A stretch of DNA of 37,832 nt from Candidatus Schekmanbacteria bacterium (GTDB lineage: Bacteria; CSSED10-310; JACPHN01), in assembly GCA_016188575.1 (NCBI GenBank), contig JACPHN010000257.1:1-37832 (forward strand), in the 5' to 3' direction. The position numbers and the translations under genes are program-made. How positions within the stretch are numbered: position 1 is the first letter of the stretch; each line of letters begins with the position of its first letter. This document shows positions 8,079 to 16,576 of the stretch, in pieces. Below the pieces are notes generated by a model, which worked only from the letters and a program-made list of their open reading frames with translations, made no database searches and was not told where the DNA came from.

Positions 8079-9290
8079 TCACAGGAAGCACTGGCCCTGG
8101 CCGCGGTAGGTGGCGAAGCTGCCGGCGAGCTCCCCGCCGCGGATCAGGAGGTACTCGCAAAAGTGCTCGGCGAGCTCGCCGGCCTTCGCGTGTCTGAAGA
8201 AGACCGGGTCGCCGGCGCGGAGCGCGGCCGGTTGGGCGCATCGCAGCGGCGTCTGCACCTCGCCAGCTCCCTCCATGGCGAGCAGCGTAAGACCCCCTGG
8301 CAGCCAGGGACGCGGCAGCCGGTCGCGCCCCGCCTGGCCGCTTGCCGCATATCCGCCACCATGGCAGGTGACGATGCGCGGATCCGGTTTTCGCGCCGCT
8401 TGCACGGCGAAAAACGCCGCGGGTTCGAGAGTGAGGTCGCTGTAGTAGTCGAAGAGGTGGGGACAGACGAATCCGCTCCCCGCGGTGACCTCGGTGATCA
8501 CGGCGTCGCGGGGAGTCGATGTCAGCGAGCCGGTGCCGCCGCCGTTGACGAGGTCAAGCGGGCCGGCGCAAGCGCGCAACGCGGCGACGACCTCAGCGCG
8601 GAGTCGGGCGACGTCGGAGCGGCTGATGGCGCGGAGCGCGCGCTTGACCGGGTTGGTCAGGCGGCTGAACGGATTGCGGTCGGGTAATCCGGCGACCTGT
8701 GCCTCATACGCCAGGATTCCTCGCAAGGTGACGCCCGGGGTGGCGAGCACCTGGCGGGCGAGCTGCAGCGCGTCGGCGGCGCCGCGAATGGGGCTGCGGC
8801 GAACGCCGGCGTGGACCAGGCCGCCGAATCGCCGGTAGCTCACGTCAAGGTCCAGCGCGAGCGGCAACACGACGCCGTGTGCGCGGGCGCACGCCGCGGC
8901 GGCGGTGACGTGCTCGGCGCTGTCGACGACCAGCGCCGCCAGAGCGCCGCGCGCCGCCACGCCGCAGAGATCGTCCAGGTCGGCGCGCTGCAGCGTCGGG
9001 TACGCGAGCAGGAGGTCGGCAAGGCCAGCGGCTGCCAGAAAGGCCGTCTCGGCGGCGGTGAACGTCATCACGCCTCGGGAAATCGGGCCGAGCCGGGCCA
9101 GCAGATGCCTGAGCAGCGGCACGGAGCGCAGCGACTTCGACGCCACGCGCAGGTGGACGCCCGGATTTCCCGCGGCGGCGAGCCCGGCGAGAGTGTCACA
9201 GTTGCGGTCGACCGCGTCGAGGTCGAGGAGCGCGCAGGGAAGGCGCCGCCCGCGCACTGCGGCGCGCAGGGACTCGTAGCTGATGGGCAT
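8079..9290 (-). CDS. D-threonine aldolase / D-amino-acid deaminase-like PLP enzyme (alanine racemase fold)
   Basis: The product begins MPISYESLRAAVRGRRLPCA at ATG 9290; longer upstream reading lacks coding character. After TPxALLDLDAVDRN comes the PLP-binding region with VHLRVASKSLRSVPLL, whose Lys (ASKS) is the expected Schiff-base residue. GVMTFTAAETAFLAAAGLAD, LDLDVSYRRFGGLVHAG, LVNGGGTGSL and IVTCHGGGYAASG follow the fold type III barrel order. Near the C-terminus, AGELAEHFCEYLL contains the His-x-Cys pair used for zinc in eukaryotic D-serine dehydratase relatives, and the end FATYRGQGQCFL is typical of the family. Length, 403 residues, is normal. The reaction may be D-threonine/D-3-hydroxy-amino-acid cleavage or D-serine deamination; sequence alone does not decide. 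It is divergent from the ABC-F gene (178 bp between starts). Confidence 0.8.
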   Translation of the reverse strand: MPISYESLRAAVRGRRLPCALLDLDAVDRNCDTLAGLAAAGNPGVHLRVASKSLRSVPLLRHLLARLGPISRGVMTFTAAETAFLAAAGLADLLLAYPTLQRADLDDLCGVAARGALAALVVDSAEHVTAAAACARAHGVVLPLALDLDVSYRRFGGLVHAGVRRSPIRGAADALQLARQVLATPGVTLRGILAYEAQVAGLPDRNPFSRLTNPVKRALRAISRSDVARLRAEVVAALRACAGPLDLVNGGGTGSLTSTPRDAVITEVTAGSGFVCPHLFDYYSDLTLEPAAFFAVQAARKPDPRIVTCHGGGYAASGQAGRDRLPRPWLPGGLTLLAMEGAGEVQTPLRCAQPAALRAGDPVFFRHAKAGELAEHFCEYLLIRGGELAGSFATYRGQGQCFL

Positions 9291-9467
9291 GGCCTGGGAG
9301 TATTGCCGGTCGCCCTGCCGTTGCGCAAGCCGCTGCTGCGGTGGATTCAGGGACCCCGGGCTGACAAGGCGGCGGGAATGTGATATTATCGCGCCTCTAA
9401 AAGCCGGGGCGCTGCGTCTCATGCGCTCGCACCCCACTCTGAATCATCCCCTCGCCGGTGCCTCGCC

Positions 9468-11495
9468 ATGAGCCTCGCAGTCGTACAAGATCTCGGACTT
9501 TCGTTCGGCGGCCGAGCGCTCATGAGCGGCGTCTGCTTTCTCATCGGCGAAGGCGACCGGCTCGGCCTGATCGGACCCAACGGCAGCGGCAAGACCACGC
9601 TGCTGCGGATGCTCAACGGCACCGACCGCCCCGACACCGGCACGATCTCGTTCGCCAAGCACGTACGCCTCGGCTACCTCCCTCAGGATATCGCCGAAGT
9701 CTCCGATGCTCCGCTGCTTGCGTCGGTCCTGAGCGCGGTTCCGGGTCGACTCGACATCGAGGAGCGGCTCGAGGAAGCGCAATGCGCGCTGGAAACGAGC
9801 CACGACTCCGCCGAGCAGATGCGGCTCGCCCAGAGCCTCGCGGATCTTAGCGAGCATCTTGCGCATTTCGAAGCTCACTACTCCCAGCACCAGGCAGAGC
9901 GCATCCTGCACGGACTCGGCTTTCGCAATAGCGATTTCGAGCGCCCGCTGAGCACCTTCAGCGGTGGCTGGCGGATGCGCGCCGTGCTCGGCGGACTGCT
10001 ATTCGCTGACCCGGACCTCCTCCTGCTCGACGAACCGACCAACCACCTCGACCTACCGAGCGTCATGTGGCTCGCGGGCTTCCTTCGCGAATCTCACCAG
10101 GCCCTCATCCTGATCAGCCACGACAAGTCCTTTCTCAATCGCCAGGTCGACCGGGTCCTCAGCTTCGAGCCCGAAGGGTTTCGCACCTACCGCGGCAACT
10201 ACGACTCCTATCTTCAGCAGCGGGACCAGGAGAAGGTCACGTTGATGGCGGCATCGCGCAACGTGGAACGGGAGAAACGACAGGCCGAGGCGTTCATCCG
10301 CCGTTTCCGCGCTAAGGCGACCAAGGCGAGGCAGGTGCAGAGCCGGATTCGCAAGCTCGAGAAACTCGACGACGTGGTGACGCTGCAGGAGTTTGACACG
10401 GTCTCGTTTCGGTTCCCGCCGGCCGCGCGCTCGGGCGATGAGGTAGTTCGCGCGGAGCACCTGACCAAGCGCTACGGATCCAACACGGTATTCACCGACC
10501 TCGATCTGTACGTGCGGCGCGGCGATCGCATCGTCGTTACGGGGGTCAACGGTGCGGGAAAAACGACGCTGCTCCGGATCCTGGCGGGAGAGCTGCGCGC
10601 GGAAGAGGGTTCGGTGCGCTATGGGGCGGGGGTGGAGGTCGCGTATTACGCGCAGCATCAAACGGAAGCGCTGAACTTGACCCATACGATCCTCGAAGAG
10701 GTCTGGGCCGCGGCGCCGCGGCTGTCGCAGAGCTTCATTCGCTCCGCGCTGGGCGCCTTCCTGTTCTCGGGCGACGCCGTCGACAAGCCGATCCAGGTGC
10801 TTTCCGGTGGGGAAAAGGCGCGGGTCGCGCTGGCACGCCTGCTCGTGCACCCCGCCAATCTGCTGCTCATGGACGAGCCCACCAACCACCTCGACATCGC
10901 CTCGTGCGAGGCTCTGCAGGAGGCACTGGCGGCTTTCGATGGCACGATCGTATTCGTTTCCCACAACTTCGGGTTCGCCACGGCGCTGGCGACTTCGACC
11001 TGGGCCATGGGCGACGGCGGGCTGGAGGCGTACCCGGGGCGTCTGGATGAGTACCTGAGAGCGCGCGCTCCAGAGCTTTTGGGGCTGGCGCCCGCGACGA
11101 CAACCGCGGCTGCCACACCCGCTGCGACGCCGGCGACGAGCGCGAAACCCGCGCCTTCCATCCCCGCGGCTTCCACCGGGGCCCGGGCGCCAAAGCGCCC
11201 CGAGCCGCCGCGCTCGAAGGACCAGCGGCGCGTGGATGCCGAGGCGCTGCGGGTGCGCAACACCCGGCTCAAGCCCCTGCGCGAGCGCGCGATTGAGCTG
11301 GAAGGGCGGATTGCCGGCCTGGAGAAACAGCAGACCGACCTCGAACGCACCCTGGCGGATCCCGGCATCTACGCGGATCGCAACCGCTACGCGGAGTCCT
11401 TGTCGCGCTATCAGGATAACATCAAGAAGCTCGAGGACCTCATGCGGCGGTGGGAACGGGCGCAGCAGGACCTCGATCGGGCGGAGCGAGAGTAG
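9468..11495 (+). CDS. uup: ABC-F family ATPase, Uup type
   Basis: The 675-residue product has two ATP-binding cassettes and no membrane segments. Cassette 1 shows Walker A GPNGSGKTT, signature FSGGWRMR and Walker B LLLLDEPTNHLD. Cassette 2 shows GVNGAGKTT, LSGGEKARVALARLL and LLMDEPTNHLD, with switch histidines in LISHDKSFLN and FVSHNFGF. The charged linker between cassettes (NVEREKRQAEAFIRRFRAKA) is the ABC-F hallmark. After residue 535 an Ala/Thr/Pro-rich stretch leads into a basic coiled coil (570-675), as in E. coli Uup, which also ends in a DNA-binding coiled coil. Known roles of the family are ribosome-associated translation factor and, for Uup, effects on transposon excision and replication intermediates. 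The start is ATG 9468. The gene converges on the secreted hydrolase with a 28-nt palindrome between them. Confidence 0.88.
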   Translation: MSLAVVQDLGLSFGGRALMSGVCFLIGEGDRLGLIGPNGSGKTTLLRMLNGTDRPDTGTISFAKHVRLGYLPQDIAEVSDAPLLASVLSAVPGRLDIEERLEEAQCALETSHDSAEQMRLAQSLADLSEHLAHFEAHYSQHQAERILHGLGFRNSDFERPLSTFSGGWRMRAVLGGLLFADPDLLLLDEPTNHLDLPSVMWLAGFLRESHQALILISHDKSFLNRQVDRVLSFEPEGFRTYRGNYDSYLQQRDQEKVTLMAASRNVEREKRQAEAFIRRFRAKATKARQVQSRIRKLEKLDDVVTLQEFDTVSFRFPPAARSGDEVVRAEHLTKRYGSNTVFTDLDLYVRRGDRIVVTGVNGAGKTTLLRILAGELRAEEGSVRYGAGVEVAYYAQHQTEALNLTHTILEEVWAAAPRLSQSFIRSALGAFLFSGDAVDKPIQVLSGGEKARVALARLLVHPANLLLMDEPTNHLDIASCEALQEALAAFDGTIVFVSHNFGFATALATSTWAMGDGGLEAYPGRLDEYLRARAPELLGLAPATTTAAATPAATPATSAKPAPSIPAASTGARAPKRPEPPRSKDQRRVDAEALRVRNTRLKPLRERAIELEGRIAGLEKQQTDLERTLADPGIYADRNRYAESLSRYQDNIKKLEDLMRRWERAQQDLDRAERE

Positions 11496-11510
11496 CTTCC
11501 CATCACCCCG

Positions 11511-11538
11511 CCCCTCCCCCTGCGCGCAGGGGGAGGGG
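11511..11538. terminator. Perfect 28-nt palindrome between convergent genes
   Basis: CCCCTCCCCCTGC followed by GC and GCAGGGGGAGGGG is its own reverse complement over 28 bases. It lies 15 bp after the ABC-F stop and 33 bp from the stop of the convergent gene, where a bidirectional terminator is expected. No U-run is present on either side, so Rho-independent action is uncertain; it also belongs to the recurring GC-hairpin type of this window. Confidence 0.45.
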
Positions 11539-11571
11539 GACGATCGGCCCTATTCGCGTGGGCGAACGGCG

Positions 11572-13836
11572 TCACTTTGCGAAGAACACGTCATCCGTGC
11601 CGTCGGCGTTGAAGTCACTCACGCAGTAGTGGGTGGTGAACTGCTGGTAGGTGTGCGGGCCAATCGACTGCAGCTCGGACTCGGCCTGCAGCTCGTCGCT
11701 TGCCAGGTTGCCGTCGCATTCGCTTGGTGCGACCCAAAACGCGGTGCCGCTCGAAATTAGCAGGTCGTCGCAGCCATCCCCAATTCCAGGCGTCTGGCTC
11801 GCCGCGTCGAAGTAGTCCGCGACGAGGACGCGCTTTGACCGCATGATGTCACTGAGCTGAGAGTTGCGCAGCTTGTCGCTCGCGTCGAAGGTGCTCGCAT
11901 ACTGCACGTGCCAATCGATGTAGGAGTCGTCATTGTCGACAGTGTCGCGATGGAATTCACCGACCACCACGCCGTCGCTGTGGCCGTCGCATCCAAAGAC
12001 CGCGACCTCGTCGCACACCAACCACGCCTCGTCGCGGCCGTCGCCGTCGATATCGCCGATGTGATAATTCGTGCTTGTAAACAAGCTCGCGTTTGTAACG
12101 TTGTTGTCGGTGAAATAGTGCAGGCTGCCGAACGATTCACTGTCGCGATAGTTCGTGAAGTAGCCGATGCCCCCCGCCGTGAAGATGACCAGATCATCGT
12201 CACCGTCGTCATCCACATCGGCGGCTTTTGCCCAGGAGAGGAAAAGGGCGCTGCCGTCGAGCACCATTTTCCAGCCCGTAGAAGCCATGTTGTTGTACTT
12301 GCACTCGTACGATCTGGCGGAATAACCGTCCCATATTGAGCCCGGGGTGGGTTGCATGTAGCAAATATGGTATCGATCGTACGGTTCATAATAGGCAAGG
12401 ATATCATCTATGCCGTCGGCGTTGAAATCTCCTATCACGTAGTTGTCGATACCCAACGTTGCAAGGTAGGTATTGGTTGGATTCAGCGTATACCCCTCGT
12501 ACGAGCCCAGCACATAAGAATAGATGCGGATCTCTTCGCCAGTCGGCCGGATGACGTCCGTCTTCGTGCTGTACGTGGCGTTTCCAAACAGGTACTTGTC
12601 AGCAGATTTTGGCCACGTCGTATTTTCCGTCGAGATCTTGTCAAAGATATCAGTTGCCCCGTACGAGAAGCGCCAGCTATCATCGTCCTCTTCTTGCAGG
12701 GCGGCGTTCAGCCAATCCATGACGGGGTTGATGGTGTTGTCTTCTTGCGTATCGGTGTTCTGGCAAATGGTCGTATGCGAAAGATCGACCCATCGCTGGC
12801 GGTACGACAGCATGTTCTCGCGAGAGTCGGTGGGGGCGGCGAAGGCATGGTACCCCCAATATTGCTCGCCACCGACAATCTGGAAAACGCGGAGGTTCTC
12901 CTCCTCGTTGAAGGAGCTCCCGGAGTCCACGTAGTAATCGTACACGTCAAGCTCTGCGCCAGCGTAGTCGCCGTCGCTCGAGAGCGGATTGTCGATGAGC
13001 TCGTCCGTGCACCCGGCCTCGTAGTCGCCGCTCGTGCAGTTCAGCAGGGCGTCGAAGGTGGCCACGTAGAGCCGGACGCCGGACCAGGCCGAATCATTGG
13101 CGAGCTTCTTGCCGAGGCGAAGCGCCAGCGCTCCACCCCGGCTGGCGCCGGACAGGATCACGCGTTTGACGTTTCCCGGTCCACCGCCAGACCCGTGCGC
13201 CAGGGACTTGACCCAACTCACCACGTCGTCGAGTTGTTGGTCCTTGTATTCATTGGAGTTTCCGACGTCGAACTGGTGATCGAAAAAGAGTGCCCAGGTG
13301 ACGTTTCGCTTGATACTTCCACGGTCAGAGAAAAGAAGGTTATCGTAAAATGCGTTTCCGCTTGTCGAAGCAGCTTTTCGAATCCGCGGAAACAATGCGC
13401 CATTGATCAATGTCGCAGAGCCTGAGCAACTATCGTAGAATTCCCACGAGTTATATCCTTCTTGTCCAGTTACTGCGCTCTGATTTCCGGATCCCGATCC
13501 ACCAATACCCTGCTGTCCAGCAAACATTACAATTAGTGTGTCCACATAGGCGCTATTCGCTTCATCGTACGCTATGAAAAGATTCTTCTTGTCGGAATTC
13601 GTGTATTGAGTGAAGTAACCGCTTGCCCAGCTACAGTACATCTCGTCGTTCTTCATCTTCAGGCGGACTGTCACGGTGTTAGTGCCGCTCAAGTTTGGCC
13701 AGTCGGTCGCCGCCGCCGCGCCGGCGGTGGCCAGGACCACTGCCAGAGTGGCTCCCAGCCGGATTGCTGCCCCCAAACCGGCTGCCAACGCGCCAATGCC
13801 ACTGTCTCGATCCGCGCCGCTCTCTTGCTGCACCAT
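11572..13836 (-). CDS. Secreted alpha/beta-hydrolase-like protein with FG-GAP (VCBS) repeats
   Basis: ATG 13836 is chosen because GGAGA lies eight bases upstream. The 754-residue product has a long N-region and a hydrophobic signal stretch (GATLAVVLATAGAAAATDWP). The first half is hydrolase-like. VKRVILSGASRGGALALRLG carries a G-A-S-R-G nucleophile elbow with Ser as candidate nucleophile, preceded by WALFFDHQFD and a DVVSWVKSLAHG helix. The family I am reminded of is the vertebrate notum/pectin-acetylesterase-like group, but I am not sure. The second half has calcium-loop repeats: IGDFNADGIDDILAYY, AADVDDDGDDDLVIF, IGDIDGDGRDEAWLV and a final VSDFNADGTDDVFF, typical of FG-GAP propellers. Many Cys, Asp and Tyr residues fit an exported, calcium-stabilised protein. 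The gene is visibly less GC-rich than its neighbours, a hint of transfer. It is monocistronic. Confidence 0.7.
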   Translation of the reverse strand: MVQQESGADRDSGIGALAAGLGAAIRLGATLAVVLATAGAAAATDWPNLSGTNTVTVRLKMKNDEMYCSWASGYFTQYTNSDKKNLFIAYDEANSAYVDTLIVMFAGQQGIGGSGSGNQSAVTGQEGYNSWEFYDSCSGSATLINGALFPRIRKAASTSGNAFYDNLLFSDRGSIKRNVTWALFFDHQFDVGNSNEYKDQQLDDVVSWVKSLAHGSGGGPGNVKRVILSGASRGGALALRLGKKLANDSAWSGVRLYVATFDALLNCTSGDYEAGCTDELIDNPLSSDGDYAGAELDVYDYYVDSGSSFNEEENLRVFQIVGGEQYWGYHAFAAPTDSRENMLSYRQRWVDLSHTTICQNTDTQEDNTINPVMDWLNAALQEEDDDSWRFSYGATDIFDKISTENTTWPKSADKYLFGNATYSTKTDVIRPTGEEIRIYSYVLGSYEGYTLNPTNTYLATLGIDNYVIGDFNADGIDDILAYYEPYDRYHICYMQPTPGSIWDGYSARSYECKYNNMASTGWKMVLDGSALFLSWAKAADVDDDGDDDLVIFTAGGIGYFTNYRDSESFGSLHYFTDNNVTNASLFTSTNYHIGDIDGDGRDEAWLVCDEVAVFGCDGHSDGVVVGEFHRDTVDNDDSYIDWHVQYASTFDASDKLRNSQLSDIMRSKRVLVADYFDAASQTPGIGDGCDDLLISSGTAFWVAPSECDGNLASDELQAESELQSIGPHTYQQFTTHYCVSDFNADGTDDVFFAK

Positions 13837-14209
13837 GCCCGATTCTCCGTCGAAAATTGTCGTCCCACGACCCACGGGAAACGATCTTGCACTCGCTGTG
13901 CCATCATCGGGTCAGGCTCGCCGGCGCGCATGGGAATCGCATCTGGCTGCGCCTGTTCGCGGCAAAATCCGGCGAGGCATGGAAGTTTTTCCAGGCGGCG
14001 GAAAAACCCGCAAGGGGCAATGGAAAAAAACACCAGAGCGCATGGACCCCTGCATCCACCGCCTGTGCGACTGCGAGCTGTGCAGAAGAGATGACCGTTG
14101 CGCCTCAGCTCCAGGCCACGGCCCACCATCTCCGCGCGGCAGCCATGCTTGACAACCCCAGGCCGCGCCTGTAGCCTTTGTTTCACCCACGAAAGGAGCG
14201 AAGGTCACG
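13837..14209. other. Divergent intergenic region with one dispersed-repeat copy
   Basis: This 373-bp spacer lies between the divergent secreted hydrolase and the PAS-sensor operon. It contains a partial copy of the window's dispersed repeat at 14050-14098 and otherwise nothing I recognise. Promoters for both flanking genes should be here. Confidence 0.5.
14050..14098 (+). repeat. Dispersed intergenic repeat, partial copy
   Basis: The core GCCTGTGCGACTGCGAGCTG is followed by TGCAGAAGAG. It matches the copies at 28450-28496, 30840-30886 and 37076-37122 over the first 35 or so bases, then diverges. It has the same orientation as the others. Confidence 0.5.
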
Positions 14210-16576
14210 GTGAACCAAGGTGCACGCATGCAGACGCCGTCATTGGCCACGCCGTCCGCCACCAGCGAGCGCAGCGTTCATCAGGCGCTCCTCGCTTCAA
14301 TTGTCGAGTCATCCACCGACGCGATCATCAGCAAGACGCCCGAGGGCATCATCACGAGTTGGAATCGCGCCGCCGAGGAGATGTACGGCTACTCTCTTGG
14401 GGAGGTCGTCGGCAAGCCCGTCGGGGTCCTCTTTCACCCGGACCGCACCAGCGAGATCGCTTCCATGTTGCGCGCCATCCGAACTGGCGAGCGCGTGCCC
14501 AACTGCGAAACGGTCCATGTCAAGAAGGACGGCGCAGCCATCATCGTCTCGCTGACCGTTTCCCCCATCCGTGATGGAGCCGGTCAGCTCGTCGGTGTGT
14601 CGTCCATCGCGCGGGATATCACCGCGCGCAAGCGCGCCGAGGAGCAGGCCGGGATGGCTTCCCAGTACGCCCGGAGCCTGATCGAAGCCAGCCTGGACCC
14701 GCTCGTCACCATCAGCCCTGAGGGCAAGATCACTGACGTGAATGAGGCAACGATCAAGGTGACCGGAGTTGAGCGGCAAAGACTGATCGGAGCCGATTTT
14801 TCCGACTATTTCACCGAACCCGACAAGGCGCGCGAAGGCTACCGGCAGGCATTCTCCCGCGGCTCGGTCACCGATTATCCGCTTACCATCCGTCACACCG
14901 ACGGTCGGCTCACCGACGTTCTCTACAATGCCACTGTCTACAAGGACTCCCAGGGAAAGGTTCTCGGCGTCTTCGCGGCCGCCCGCGAAGTCACCGCGCA
15001 GAAGCAAGCCTCGCAATACGCGCGCAGCCTGATCGAGGCCAGCCTTGACCCGCTGGTGACGATCAGCCCCGAGGGGAAGATCACCGACGTCAACGCGGCG
15101 ACCATCAAGGTCACCGGAGTCTCGCGCGAAAAACTCATCGGCACGGACTTCTCCAACTACTTCACCGAGCCCGCAATGGCACGGGAGGGGTACCAACAGG
15201 TCTTCGCGAAGGGTTTCGTGACAGACTATCCGCTCACCATCCGCCACACCGACGGTCGGCTCACGGAAGTGCTCTACAATGCCACGGTCTACAAGGACGC
15301 CAACGGCAATGTGCTCGGCGTCTTTGCGGCCGCCCGCGACGTGACAGAACAGAAACAGGCGTCGCAATATGCCCGCAGCCTGATCGAGGCGAGCCTGGAC
15401 CCCCTGGTGACGATCAACTCCGAAGGCAAAATTACCGACGTCAACGAGGCAACCATCAAGGTGACGGGGGTGCCTCGCGACCGCCTCATCGGCACGGACT
15501 TTGCCGACTATTTCACCGAGCCGCAAAAGGCCCGCGAAGGGTACCAGCGCGTTTTTTCACTGGGTTTCGTTTCCGACTACCCGCTGACCATTCATAGCAA
15601 GGATGGCAAGCTTACCGAGGTTCTCTACAACGCCAGCGTCTACAAGGACACGCGGGGTCACGTTCTCGGCGTGTTCGCGGCGGCACGCGACGTGACGCAG
15701 CAGAAGAAGGCGGGGGAAGAGCGATCGCGCCTGGCCGCCATCGTCGACTCGACGATGGATGCGATCATCGGGAAGTCGATCGACGGTGTCATTACGAGCT
15801 GGAACAAGGGCGCCGAGCGCATGTTCGGCTACACCGTCGCGGAGATTATCGGCTGTCATGTGTCCGTGTTGATTCCGCCGCCGTTGCGCGAAGAGGAACA
15901 ACGCATCCTGGACAAGTTGGGTCACGGCGAACGCGTGGAGCCCTATGAAACGCAACGCGTCCGCAAGGGAGGCGAGGTCTTTGATGTTTCCTTGTCGGTC
16001 TCGCCTGTCCAGGACGCGGCCGGCAGGATCGTCGGTGCCTCGAAGATCTCCCGAGACATCACGGCGCAGAAGCAGGCGTCCCAGTATGCTCGCAGCCTCA
16101 TCGAGGCCAGCCTCGACCCGCTGGTCACCATCAGCCCCGAGGGCAAGATCACCGACGTCAACGAGGCAACCATCAAGGTGACCGGTGTCGGGCGGCAGGA
16201 ATTGATCGGGACCGACTTCTCGGACTACTTCACCGAGCCGGAGAAGGCCCGAGACGGCTACCAGCAGGTTTTCTCGAAAGGCTTCGTGACCGATTACCCG
16301 CTGACCATTCGTCACCGGGACGGGGCGCTCAGCCACGTCCTCTACAACGCCTCCGTCTACAAGGACGGCCGGGGGAACGTGCTCGGCGTCTTCGCCGCTG
16401 CACGCGATGTCACCGCCCAAAAGAAGGCCGAAGCCGAGGTTGCGCAGCAGCGCATGAAGGAGCTGGAAAGGCTGGCAGAGCTGGAGCGCTTCCAGCGCCT
16501 TACGGTCGGACGCGAGCTCAAGATGATCGAGCTGAAGAAAGAAATCGAGGAGCTCAGAAAGCAGGGGCCCCGCTGA
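14210..16576 (+). CDS. Six-PAS-domain sensory protein without its own kinase domain
   Basis: The GTG start at 14210 follows AGGAG at 14193-14197; ATG 14228 is an alternative. The 788-residue product is a string of PAS domains. PAS1 (about 27-145) and PAS5 (about 506-622) are one type, with SSTDAII or STMDAII then GxITSWN. PAS2, PAS3, PAS4 and PAS6 (from residues 150, 267, 384 and 623) are near copies of a second type, each opening SQYARSLIEASLDPLVTI and containing DYFTEP, DYPLTI and VYKD, then VLGVFAAAR. PAS2-4 repeat with an exact 117-residue period. The C-terminus (740-788) is a charged coiled coil. No signal peptide, membrane helix, kinase or GGDEF is present, so it probably passes signals through its coiled coil to the kinase encoded next, whose ATG overlaps this stop codon (TGATG). 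The ligand is unknown. Confidence 0.85.
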   Translation: MNQGARMQTPSLATPSATSERSVHQALLASIVESSTDAIISKTPEGIITSWNRAAEEMYGYSLGEVVGKPVGVLFHPDRTSEIASMLRAIRTGERVPNCETVHVKKDGAAIIVSLTVSPIRDGAGQLVGVSSIARDITARKRAEEQAGMASQYARSLIEASLDPLVTISPEGKITDVNEATIKVTGVERQRLIGADFSDYFTEPDKAREGYRQAFSRGSVTDYPLTIRHTDGRLTDVLYNATVYKDSQGKVLGVFAAAREVTAQKQASQYARSLIEASLDPLVTISPEGKITDVNAATIKVTGVSREKLIGTDFSNYFTEPAMAREGYQQVFAKGFVTDYPLTIRHTDGRLTEVLYNATVYKDANGNVLGVFAAARDVTEQKQASQYARSLIEASLDPLVTINSEGKITDVNEATIKVTGVPRDRLIGTDFADYFTEPQKAREGYQRVFSLGFVSDYPLTIHSKDGKLTEVLYNASVYKDTRGHVLGVFAAARDVTQQKKAGEERSRLAAIVDSTMDAIIGKSIDGVITSWNKGAERMFGYTVAEIIGCHVSVLIPPPLREEEQRILDKLGHGERVEPYETQRVRKGGEVFDVSLSVSPVQDAAGRIVGASKISRDITAQKQASQYARSLIEASLDPLVTISPEGKITDVNEATIKVTGVGRQELIGTDFSDYFTEPEKARDGYQQVFSKGFVTDYPLTIRHRDGALSHVLYNASVYKDGRGNVLGVFAAARDVTAQKKAEAEVAQQRMKELERLAELERFQRLTVGRELKMIELKKEIEELRKQGPR

